DNA of 16,916 bases from Actinomycetes bacterium (GTDB lineage Bacteria > Actinomycetota > Actinomycetes > Streptosporangiales > Streptosporangiaceae), in NCBI GenBank assembly GCA_025964635.1, contig JAOPYP010000692.1, positions 1 through 16,916 on the forward strand, given 5' to 3'. This document shows, piece by piece, positions 7,562 through 14,042 of the stretch. Each line of letters starts with the position of its first letter. Positions within the stretch are counted from its first letter, which is position 1. Made by a program: the position numbers and the translations under genes. Under the pieces are notes generated by a model, which was given only the letters and a program-made list of their open reading frames with translations, did not search any database and was not told the DNA's origin.

Positions 7562-8623
7562 TCATTCGGCAGTGGCCTCGCCGCCGATCACCCGGGCCAT
7601 GACGAGGGCGAACAGGATGACCGTGCCGTCGATGGCCTCGATCCAGTAGTTGGGCGCGTTGGCCAGGTCGAGGATGTTCTGCACCAGGCCGAGCAGGATG
7701 ACGCCGGATGCGGCGCCGACCATGTTGCCCCGGCCGCCCTGCAGGCTTACCCCGCCGATCACTGCGGCGGCGAAGACCGCGAAGATGATCCCCTCCTGGT
7801 AGCCCTGCTGGCCCGTCACGGCGGAGACGCGCCCCGCTTCCATCAGGCCGCCGATCGCGGCCAGGATGCTGCCCGCGACGTAGACGCCCAGGCGGATCCG
7901 GTCCACCTTGATCCCGGCCGCCCGCGCGGCGTCGCGGTTCCCGCCCACCGCGTAGATGGCCCGGCCGATCCGGTGGTAGCGGAGGAACAGCCCGGTGCCG
8001 GCAAAGATGATCACCGTGACGACGAGCGAGACGGGCACCTTGCCCAGATAGGCCGACCCCAGGTAGCTGAACGCGGCCGGGAGGTTGAACAGCGTGTTGC
8101 CCTTCACGATGCCGTTCTGCAGGCCGGCTAGCACGATCGTCATGCCGAGCGTGACGATGAACCCGTTCAGGCGTCCCTTGACGATCAGCACGCCGTTGAC
8201 CAGGCCGACCGCCGCGCCGACCGCGAGCACGATCAGGATCCCGAGGTAAGGGTTCAGGACCGTGCCCGCGCCGAACGCCGCGACCGGGACGATGAGCCAG
8301 GCCCCGACCATGGGCGCCAGCCCGAAGGTGCCCTCCAGCGACAGGTCCATCCCGCCGATGAGCAGGATGAGGCTCTCGCCCACCACGACCACGCCGAGGG
8401 CGGAGATCTGCTGCCCGATCCCCGAGATGTTCGACACGGTGAGAAAGGCGCTGTTCACGAAGGTGCCGACGACGATAAGCACGGCTAGAACCGGGAGCAG
8501 CGCCGCTTCGCGCAGCAGCGAGATGGCGGCCGCGCTGCGGCTGCGCCCCTGGAGGACCGCCTCCACGGCCGCGCGGCCGCGATCGGCCACGGCGGTCCCG
8601 GCCGGGTCGGGAGTTTCGCTCAT
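7562..8623 (-). CDS. Sugar ABC transporter permease (RbsC-like, CUT2 type)
   Basis: A 353-residue integral membrane permease of the ribose/galactose class, expected to work as a dimer with the upstream ATPase and binding protein. Hydrophobic helices run through most of the protein, for example LPVLAVLIVVGTFVNSAF (residues about 43-60). The family segments GGMDLSLEG, GRLNGFIVTLGM, IYAVGGNRDAARAAGI and VIGGVSLQGGRG are all recognisable. The first 35 residues are a charged cytoplasmic tail. The start codon overlaps the ATPase stop in an ATGA (8620-8623), with AGAGGAG five bases upstream, so translation is coupled. Direct linkage to fucD suggests L-fucose, L-fuconate or a similar 6-deoxy sugar as cargo; the permease sequence does not settle which. 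Confidence 0.92.
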   Translation of the reverse strand: MSETPDPAGTAVADRGRAAVEAVLQGRSRSAAAISLLREAALLPVLAVLIVVGTFVNSAFLTVSNISGIGQQISALGVVVVGESLILLIGGMDLSLEGTFGLAPMVGAWLIVPVAAFGAGTVLNPYLGILIVLAVGAAVGLVNGVLIVKGRLNGFIVTLGMTIVLAGLQNGIVKGNTLFNLPAAFSYLGSAYLGKVPVSLVVTVIIFAGTGLFLRYHRIGRAIYAVGGNRDAARAAGIKVDRIRLGVYVAGSILAAIGGLMEAGRVSAVTGQQGYQEGIIFAVFAAAVIGGVSLQGGRGNMVGAASGVILLGLVQNILDLANAPNYWIEAIDGTVILFALVMARVIGGEATAE

Positions 8624-10224
8624 CGTGACTCCTCTGAATCGGAATCGGGCGGCGGATCGGCGTCCCGGGCCATCCCCTCACTCGCGGCGATGAGAGCCTC
8701 GCGATCGAACGGGGGCTCGGTGAACTCGGTGAACCGCTCGCCACGGACCAGGACGATGACCCGGTCGCAGATGACCAGGTCGTCGAGTTCGTCGCTGGCC
8801 AGCAGCAGGCCCGCGCCGGTCTCGTCGCTTACCCGGGCCAGCTCGGCCAGGAGCAGTGATTTGGACGCCACGTCCACGCCACGGGTCGGGGTGATCGCCA
8901 CGATGAGCCGGGGCTGGCGGGCCAGGGCGCGGGCGACGGTCACCTTCTGCTGGTTTCCGCCGGACAACTCGCCGGTGGTCTGGCTGAGACCCGCCGACAC
9001 GATGGACAGCCGCCGGGCGAGCGGCGCGGCGGCCGCGGCCCGCGTGGACGGGCGCAGGAATCCGGCCACCCGCGCCAGCCAGTCGGTGATGGTCATGGTG
9101 GCGTTCTCGGCCACGCTGAGCGCCGCGACGAATCCCTCGGCCTGGCGGTCCTCGGGGATGTAGCCGACGCCGGCCTTCAGGTTGAGGTCACGGCGTCCCG
9201 GTGCGGGCCCGGTGCCGCCCACGAGCACGCGGCCTGTCTCATAGGGGGCGGCGCCCGCGACTATCCGGGCCAGGGTGGCGACTCCCGCGCTGAGCAGGCC
9301 GGTGACCCCGACGCGCTCGCCCGGGCGGACCTCCAGGGAGACGTCGGTGACCCGGCCGCCGGGCGAGTCGGACGACACGTGATCGACAACCAGGCAGGGC
9401 TCCGGGGCAGGAGTCGCCGGTCCCCGGGGGCGTGCACCCCCCGGGGCCAGGTCGGCCCGGGTCGCGGCGACATTCGGGCCGACCATCGCGGAGACCAGCT
9501 CGTCCTTGGACAGCCCCGTGGCGGCGCCGGTGAGCACCAGCTCACCATCCCTGATGACGGCGACGTCCTGGCAGATCTCGAAGACTTCCTCGAGATGATG
9601 CGAGATGTACAGGATCGCGACGCCGTTGGCGGTGAGCTGCCTGACCCGGGCGAAGAGCCGTTCGATGCCCGCCCGTTCCAGGGCCGCGGTCGGTTCGTCG
9701 AGCAGCAGGCAGCGGGTACCGGCGGCGAGCGCGCGGGCGATTTCCACGATCTGCCGCTGTTCCACGGTGAGGTCCGCGCAGGCCAGGTTCACATCGATGG
9801 AGAATCCCCATTCGGCCATGATCTGCGCCGCCTGGTCCCGCATCTGCCGCCAGTCCACCAGGCCGGCGCGCTGCGGCTGGCGGCCCAGGAACACGTTCTC
9901 CGCCACGGTCAGACTGGGCACCACCATGGAATGCTGGAACACGGTGGCGATCTGGCGGCGCCAGGCGCCCGCCGCACCCAGGGCGGGCGCCGGGGCCCCG
10001 TCGAAGCGCACCGCACCGCGGTCCGCGGGGTAGATGCCGCTCAGGATCGAGACCAGGGTGGACTTGCCGGCCCCGTTCCGGCCGACCAGGCCCAGGCAGC
10101 GGCCGGGCCACAGGGTGAGATCGACCCCGCGCAGCGCCTGCGTGCTGCCAAATTGCTTGTGAATTCCTGCTGCCTCGGCCGCCGGGACGGCGGCCGAGGC
10201 AGCACGGACCTGGTCCTCGGTCAT
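8620..10224 (-). CDS. Sugar ABC transporter ATP-binding protein, two NBDs, second site degenerate
   Basis: A 534-residue fused double ATPase of the RbsA/MglA type. NBD1 has Walker A GRNGAGKS (48-55), Q-loop Gln97, signature LTVEQRQ (152-158, degenerate as usual in this family), Walker B LLLDEP (173-178) and H-loop SHH (208-210). NBD2 keeps a perfect signature LSGGNQQKV (420-428), but its Walker A is replaced by GLLSAGVATL (309-318) and its Walker B reads AITPTRGVD. Ile444 and Thr445 therefore stand where Asp-Glu belong. This predicts one hydrolytic site, formed by NBD1 Walker A and the NBD2 signature. I chose the ATG at 10222-10224: it overlaps the binding-protein stop as ATGA, and the homology begins near residue 17. 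A longer GTG form from 10284 would lie inside the upstream gene. Translation is coupled at both ends. Confidence 0.93.
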   Translation of the reverse strand: MTEDQVRAASAAVPAAEAAGIHKQFGSTQALRGVDLTLWPGRCLGLVGRNGAGKSTLVSILSGIYPADRGAVRFDGAPAPALGAAGAWRRQIATVFQHSMVVPSLTVAENVFLGRQPQRAGLVDWRQMRDQAAQIMAEWGFSIDVNLACADLTVEQRQIVEIARALAAGTRCLLLDEPTAALERAGIERLFARVRQLTANGVAILYISHHLEEVFEICQDVAVIRDGELVLTGAATGLSKDELVSAMVGPNVAATRADLAPGGARPRGPATPAPEPCLVVDHVSSDSPGGRVTDVSLEVRPGERVGVTGLLSAGVATLARIVAGAAPYETGRVLVGGTGPAPGRRDLNLKAGVGYIPEDRQAEGFVAALSVAENATMTITDWLARVAGFLRPSTRAAAAAPLARRLSIVSAGLSQTTGELSGGNQQKVTVARALARQPRLIVAITPTRGVDVASKSLLLAELARVSDETGAGLLLASDELDDLVICDRVIVLVRGERFTEFTEPPFDREALIAASEGMARDADPPPDSDSEESR

Positions 10225-11381
10225 CCAGCTGACGCGGCGGCGTTGCACACTCCGCCATGTGCCTTGCCGTACACGTTTCCCCACAGCTGCGCATTGCTGA
10301 CGGGGGTGGTCGTCACCGTGCCCGGCAGGCCGTCAACGGGCTTGACCTTGAGCGTCATCGCGGTCTTGGTGACGAACGGCGCCACGATCGGATCAGCGAG
10401 GTTCTGATCGCCCTGGTAGCTGACCGTTTGCAGGGCGGGCGCGCCGCCGCCGGGCTGGCCCGCCTTCAGCACGACGCCCTGGGCAGCGTCCATGGCGTAC
10501 TTGAGGGCCCAGTAGGCGTACAGGTTGGCCGGCTGCGACTGGGAGGCGTTGGTCAGGCCCCTGGAGATGTCGCACATCTCGAACGGCACCCCGTCGTCGC
10601 TGACCACCGCGACCTTGCCGGTCAGCCCCTTGGACTTGAGCAGCGGGATGATTCCGGTGTCCGGGCTGCTCCACGCCGAGTAGATGGCCTTGAGCTTGCT
10701 GCCGTAGGCGTTCACCGCGTTCTGCGCGTCGGTGACCGCGGTCGCGTCGGTCCACACGGTGGGATCCTTCAGGACCTTGACCCCTGGATCGTTGGCGGCC
10801 ATGCAGGCGTTGAACGCGTTGGCCCGGTCCGCGCCGTTGGACGACGTCAGGTCGCCCTCCAGCTCCAGGACATAGCCGGACTTCGCCAGCGAGCTGATGT
10901 AGGCGCACGCGTCCAGGCCGTACAGGAGGTTGGAGGCCCGGACGACCATGTACACCTTGCCCACGCCCACGATGGTGTCGACCGAGATCAGCTTCACGTG
11001 GCGGGCAGCCGCGTAGGAGATGGCCGGGCCGAGGCTGGTCGCAGTCTCGGGGTTGACGATGATGGCTTTCGCGCCCTCATTGACCAGCTCCTCGACCTGC
11101 TGGTTCTGCAGGCTGGCGCTGGCCGCCGACAGCAGCGGCCCGAGCAGCTTGACATGCAGCTGCTTGGCGTACTGGTTCTGGTAGTTAATGTAGGCGGACC
11201 AGAACGCCGTGTTGTTGTAGGTGAGATCCACGCCGATCTTGACCGGCCCGGAGCTGGACGACTGGCCTGAGCTGCCGGCGCTGCCCGAGCTGCTGCCGCT
11301 GCTGGAACCACACCCGGCCAGCAAGGCCGCGGCCGCGACCACGGCCGAGGCAGAGATGGCAAAACGTCTGCGAAGTACCAT
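10221..11381 (-). CDS. Sugar ABC transporter substrate-binding lipoprotein
   Basis: The extracytoplasmic ligand-capture component of the importer, 386 residues. The signal peptide is MVLRRRF followed by a hydrophobic stretch ending in the lipobox LAGC, so Cys24 should be lipidated. A Ser/Gly-rich linker (about 25-45) leads to a type I periplasmic-binding fold: KIGVDLTYNNTAFWSAY, then NEGAKAIIVNPET, the class usual for simple sugars. I chose the ATG at 11379-11381 with AGGAGG 4 bases upstream; a GTG further upstream would add a tail before a well-formed signal peptide. It is the first gene of the operon, which has a good promoter 84 bases upstream with an operator-like site inside. Cargo is inferred as fucose or fuconate from fucD. 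Confidence 0.91.
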   Translation of the reverse strand: MVLRRRFAISASAVVAAAALLAGCGSSSGSSSGSAGSSGQSSSSGPVKIGVDLTYNNTAFWSAYINYQNQYAKQLHVKLLGPLLSAASASLQNQQVEELVNEGAKAIIVNPETATSLGPAISYAAARHVKLISVDTIVGVGKVYMVVRASNLLYGLDACAYISSLAKSGYVLELEGDLTSSNGADRANAFNACMAANDPGVKVLKDPTVWTDATAVTDAQNAVNAYGSKLKAIYSAWSSPDTGIIPLLKSKGLTGKVAVVSDDGVPFEMCDISRGLTNASQSQPANLYAYWALKYAMDAAQGVVLKAGQPGGGAPALQTVSYQGDQNLADPIVAPFVTKTAMTLKVKPVDGLPGTVTTTPVSNAQLWGNVYGKAHGGVCNAAASAG

Positions 11382-11464
11382 CGGTCCTCCTGTCCACTCC
11401 CTCGGGCCGAGGCGCGCGCCCTCGCGCACCGCCAGTGGGACGGCACCGCCGGTCGTGTGCCAGG

Positions 11465-11494
11465 AAAATAGATCGGATGTCTGTGCACTGTCAA
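11465..11494 (-). promoter_or_regulatory. Promoter of the ABC transporter-fucD operon
   Basis: Reading on the minus strand, a perfect TTGACA (-35, 11494-11489) is followed by an 18-base spacer and TATTTT (-10, 11470-11465). Transcription would start near 11458, giving a leader of roughly 75 bases before the lipoprotein ATG. The spacer carries the AGACATCCGATCT element, so a protein bound there would block RNA polymerase. A consensus -35 this good is uncommon in the window. Confidence 0.65.
11470..11482 (-). promoter_or_regulatory. Candidate GntR operator in the operon promoter
   Basis: AGACATCCGATCT on the minus strand lies inside the -35/-10 spacer and touches the first base of the -10. It matches the palindromic site upstream of gntR (5425-5437) at 11 of 13 positions, in the same orientation relative to transcription. 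The placement predicts repression of the operon when the regulator binds. Binding is inferred from the match and the location. Confidence 0.55.
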
Positions 11495-11868
11495 CGCTTC
11501 CCGGGCCGCTGTGGTCAGACCGTCATCGAACCGAGATACAACGAACTTCCCTGATCTCTCGGTGGTAGAGACCGCTGTGGGACACCATGGAGCAGGAATA
11601 GTCATCTGATCTTTGGCAGCTCGCGGGGCCCAGAGCCCGAGCACGGACCTGCCCCCCGGGCCGCGGTCAGCGCGGTGCCCGTGGTCGTGCACAGGTCAGC
11701 AGCCGTATAGCTCATAACAGGTCACCTGTCCAGCAGCAGGCCAGGCGGCACCTTATTTCGCTATGCTGCACGTACCGGACCTGACGGCAGCCCCCCGCCC
11801 TGCGGTCGAGCGTGCGTTTTGGTGGCGCGCGCCTAAGGCATAGTTCCTGTGGCCCGAGGAGGTCGCTG
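11495..11868. other. Gene-free stretch between the operon promoter and the G1-like gene
   Basis: I find no convincing coding region on either strand; short open frames here lack ribosome sites and recognisable sequence. What can be seen: a repeated CCGCTGTGG (11506-11514 and 11572-11580), an AGTCATCTGATCT element at 11600-11612 resembling the operon operator, a repeated ACAGGTCA (11691-11698 and 11717-11724), and the palindrome ACAGGTCACCTGT. A weak TTGGTG-16-TAGTTC pair (11819-11846) could be the promoter of the downstream gene. No terminator or riboswitch is evident. Confidence 0.5.
11717..11729. promoter_or_regulatory. Palindrome ACAGGT-C-ACCTGT
   Basis: A perfect inverted repeat with 6-bp arms and a single central base, 140 bases upstream of the secreted G1-like gene. 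Its left half ACAGGTCA is repeated exactly 26 bp upstream, at 11691-11698. The form suits a dimeric regulator. The protein that binds it, if any, is unknown. Confidence 0.4.
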
Positions 11869-12798
11869 ATGATCGCTGCCGGGTTAATGCGCGCCGTAGC
11901 GCGCAGGCCACTCTGGTCCCTGGCGATCGCTGGGGTGGCAGCCGCCCCCGTCGTTCTGGCGGCCCCCGCCCTGGCGGGATCTACCCTGGCGGGATCCGCC
12001 ACCGGTACCCGGATGGTGAACGACTGCGGGGGCGGTGTCTCCGCCGTGACCGTGCGGGTGCCCGCTGGGTTCCACCCACTGACCGCGACCCCGGCCCAGC
12101 TGGCGGCGAACGACCTGCCGCTCCGGCCGGCCGGCCGGGTCCAGCTGGCCGCGTGGCGGAGGTTCGTGACCGGGGGAGTCCAGGCGGCCCGGACCACGTG
12201 TGTTTTCGCCCCGGTGACCCCGTCCAGCGCCCCCCGGTCGATCGTGGGGGACGCCAAGCCCGCCTCGATCGTGGGCGACGCCTCGATCGTGGGGGACGCC
12301 AAGCCGGGAGGGTCCCAGTCGATCATGGGGCACGCCTCGATCGTGGGGGACGCCAAGCCCGCCTCGATCGTGGGTGACGCCTCGATCGTGGGTGACGCCA
12401 GCCCCGCCCTCGGCACGCTCACGCCACCGGCCAGCGCGCCCCGGCCCAGCCCGGGCGGCAACCGGGCCACCGCCGCCACCCGGACCGTCGTCTCCGGCAC
12501 CTGGAGGGTGACCCGGCCGGCCAACAGCCCCACCGCCACCGCGTCGGCCTGGGCCGGCATCGGGCTCGGCCGGGCCGGTGATCCGCTCGTCCAGGCGGGC
12601 TCGTCCGCGGGCGGCTATTTCGGTTCATACCTGTGGTGGCGGATGGTCCCGCAGCGGCCGAACGAGCAGCGGATCAGCCTGGATACCGCGCCCGGTGACA
12701 CCGTGTACGTGCGCATCCAGCTGCTGCACGGCCGGGCCTCGGTGACGATCCGGGACGAGAACACCGGCGCGGGCGGTACGTACGTGCTGAGGTACTAG
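11869..12798 (+). CDS. Secreted G1/eqolisin-like protein with SIVGDA repeats, catalytic Glu region absent
   Basis: A 309-residue exported protein. The start is ATG 11869 with AGGAGG 6 bases upstream. An N-terminal basic and hydrophobic signal peptide probably ends at ALA-G near residue 36. Residues about 50-115 resemble the pro-region of actinobacterial G1 peptidases (GFHPLTATPAQLAANDLPLRP), with Cys53 and Cys111 possibly paired. Residues 124-177 hold seven hexapeptides, six SIVGDA and one SIMGHA. From about 205 the sequence follows the eqolisin fold: TVVSGTWRV, AWAGIG, PLVQAG (Gln242 aligned with the catalytic Gln), WWRMVP and APGDTVYVRI. It stops at NTGAGGTYVLRY, before the part of scytalidoglutamic peptidase that supplies the catalytic Glu. 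Probably a non-proteolytic or binding relative. The fold call rests on motif recall and is moderately secure. Confidence 0.72.
   Translation: MIAAGLMRAVARRPLWSLAIAGVAAAPVVLAAPALAGSTLAGSATGTRMVNDCGGGVSAVTVRVPAGFHPLTATPAQLAANDLPLRPAGRVQLAAWRRFVTGGVQAARTTCVFAPVTPSSAPRSIVGDAKPASIVGDASIVGDAKPGGSQSIMGHASIVGDAKPASIVGDASIVGDASPALGTLTPPASAPRPSPGGNRATAATRTVVSGTWRVTRPANSPTATASAWAGIGLGRAGDPLVQAGSSAGGYFGSYLWWRMVPQRPNEQRISLDTAPGDTVYVRIQLLHGRASVTIRDENTGAGGTYVLRY
12238..12399 (+). repeat. SIVGDA-coding tandem repeat
   Basis: An 18-bp unit, typically TCGATCGTGGGGGACGCC, encodes SIVGDA and is present in seven copies (one diverged to SIMGHA), interspersed with KPA or KPGGSQ linkers. A larger block, unit-KPA-unit-unit, is itself duplicated with a 99-bp period (starts 12238 and 12337). 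Copies differ mainly at third positions (GGG/GGC/GGT), which suggests recent expansion with little divergence. Most units carry the palindrome CGATCG. Confidence 0.93.
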
Positions 12799-12827
12799 GC
12801 GCCCCGGCCGCCTGGGATCATGGCCCG

Positions 12828-13616
12828 ATGGACGGCGACATCAGGCGCCTCAAGGCGTGCCTTAACGGGAAGCGCAGCCAGGCGGAGTTCCCGGCGGTGC
12901 CTATCACGCCGGGCGAACTCGCCCGGGACGCGGCCGCCGCGGCCGCCGCCGGGGCCGAGGCTATCCATCTGCACGCGCGCGGCGCGGATGGCGCCGAGTC
13001 GGTGCGGGCCGCGGATGTCGGCGCGGCGGTGGCCGCGGTCCGCGCCGCCTGCCCGGGCACCCCGGTGGGCGTGTCCACGGGGCTCTGGATCACGCACGGC
13101 GACGCCGCGGCCCGGCAGGCCGCGATCGAGGCCTGGGCCAGCCTGGACGCCAGCGCACGGCCCGATTTCGCGTCCGTCAACGTCAGCGAGGACGGGTGGG
13201 CCGGAGTGGTCCGCACGCTCGGCGCGGCCGGCATCGCCGTCGAGGCCGGGGTGTGGTCGGTCGCTGACGTCCGGGTGCTGGCCGCCGCCGCCGAGGACGC
13301 CGGGCGGCCGCAGCCGCCGCTGCGGATCCTGGTCGAAGTCATGGACGAGCCAGCCCGGGCGGCACCCGGGGTGGCCGGGGAGATCCTGCGCGCCCTCGGG
13401 GACTCCGCGATGTCCGAGGTCCCGCGGCTGCTGCACGGCGAAGGCGAGGGCTGCTGGCCGCTGGTGGCCCAGGCGGCCCGGGACGGACTGCCCACCCGGA
13501 TCGGGCTGGAGGACATCACCGCCGGCCCGGACGGCGAACCGGTCAGCGGCAACGCCGAACTGGTCCGGCTGGCCCTCGACGTGATGAACGGTGATTATTC
13601 ACGGGGCGGGAGGTAG
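12828..13616 (+). CDS. BKACE-family enzyme (DUF849, beta-keto acid cleavage)
   Basis: A 262-residue TIM-barrel enzyme of the BKACE family. Members exchange acetyl-CoA with a 3-oxo acid to give a new CoA ester and acetoacetate; the founding member is 3-keto-5-aminohexanoate cleavage enzyme. The metal site is visible as His47 and His49 in IHLHARG and Glu228 in RIGLEDI. Other family marks are the early ACLNGKRS, VGVSTGLW (80-87) and GVWSV (141-145). At 262 residues it is shorter than Kce, like many actinobacterial members. The ATG at 12828 has only a weak GGGA about 10 bases upstream. It lies 29 bases after the G1-like gene on the same strand, so it may share its transcript, and its 3' end overlaps the convergent fucU gene by 22 bases. 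The substrate cannot be assigned. Confidence 0.85.
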   Translation: MDGDIRRLKACLNGKRSQAEFPAVPITPGELARDAAAAAAAGAEAIHLHARGADGAESVRAADVGAAVAAVRAACPGTPVGVSTGLWITHGDAAARQAAIEAWASLDASARPDFASVNVSEDGWAGVVRTLGAAGIAVEAGVWSVADVRVLAAAAEDAGRPQPPLRILVEVMDEPARAAPGVAGEILRALGDSAMSEVPRLLHGEGEGCWPLVAQAARDGLPTRIGLEDITAGPDGEPVSGNAELVRLALDVMNGDYSRGGR

Positions 13617-14020
13617 CCCAGCGTCAGCAGCACGTTGGCGTAGAGCCGGTCGTCGCCGGTGGCCACGCACACGGCCAGGTCCGGCTCGCGGCACACGGCG
13701 TAGAAGTCGAACCGGCCGAGCGGCTGCAGCGGCAGTCCCGGGCCGAGCAGCTCCCGGTACCGGGCGAACACGGCCGGCTCGCCGCCGCCGTCCGGGCGCA
13801 TCACGTGCACCGCTTCCACGGGCACGGCGGCGAGCACCGGCTCGAGCACCTGGTCCACGGTGACCAGCCCGGGCCGGAGGTTCAGGTGGATGAGGGCCGC
13901 GCGCGGGCCGGCGTTGGTGCTGTGCGAGTAGTTGGCGTCGGCGAGGAGGACCCGGCCCCCGTGGCCGGCCGCGCCCAGCGCGGCCAGCAGCGGCGGGTGG
14001 ATCAGGGGGAGGCGAAGCAT
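13595..14020 (-). CDS. fucU: RbsD/FucU-family sugar mutarotase, likely L-fucose mutarotase
   Basis: Catalyses interconversion of alpha and beta anomers of a sugar, most likely L-fucose, in the cytosol. The 141-residue protein follows E. coli FucU along its length: MLRLPLIHPPLLAALGAAGHG, then LLADANYS, YRELLG, GRFDFYAV and YANVLLTLGYL. Residues matching family catalytic positions are His20, Asp28 and Tyr107 with the RFDFY motif. FucU is favoured over RbsD by this motif and by the nearby fuconate dehydratase operon. The ATG at 14018-14020 matches the family N-terminus but has no clear ribosome site. An upstream extension would run into the zur gene. It lies 22 bases after zur on the same strand, so it may be read from the zur transcript. 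Confidence 0.87.
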   Translation of the reverse strand: MLRLPLIHPPLLAALGAAGHGGRVLLADANYSHSTNAGPRAALIHLNLRPGLVTVDQVLEPVLAAVPVEAVHVMRPDGGGEPAVFARYRELLGPGLPLQPLGRFDFYAVCREPDLAVCVATGDDRLYANVLLTLGYLPPRE

Positions 14021-14042
14021 GCGATCAGTGTGGCGTACCTGG

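Noticed and set aside
10225..10284. Extended N-terminus of the ABC ATPase from GTG 10284
   Set aside because: The extra 20 residues are Arg-rich, lie inside the binding-protein gene in another frame and have no homology; the ATGA overlap at 10221-10224 is the typical coupled start.
11495..11868. Small peptide genes in the gap, such as a 21-codon frame on the minus strand near 11585
   Set aside because: No ribosome site, no conserved pattern and very short length; indistinguishable from chance.
12153..12377. Overlapping plus-strand frame in the SIVGDA repeat region giving another repetitive peptide
   Set aside because: It is a frame shadow of the 18-bp repeats, with no ribosome site and no signal peptide.
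12238..12399. CRISPR-like array
   Set aside because: The repeats are in frame within a secreted protein, 18 bp long, and adjacent units lack unique spacers.
14015..14027. Weak operator-like sequence (AAGCATGCGATCA) over the fucU start
   Set aside because: Only 9 of 13 positions match the operon site and it overlaps coding sequence; within chance expectation.
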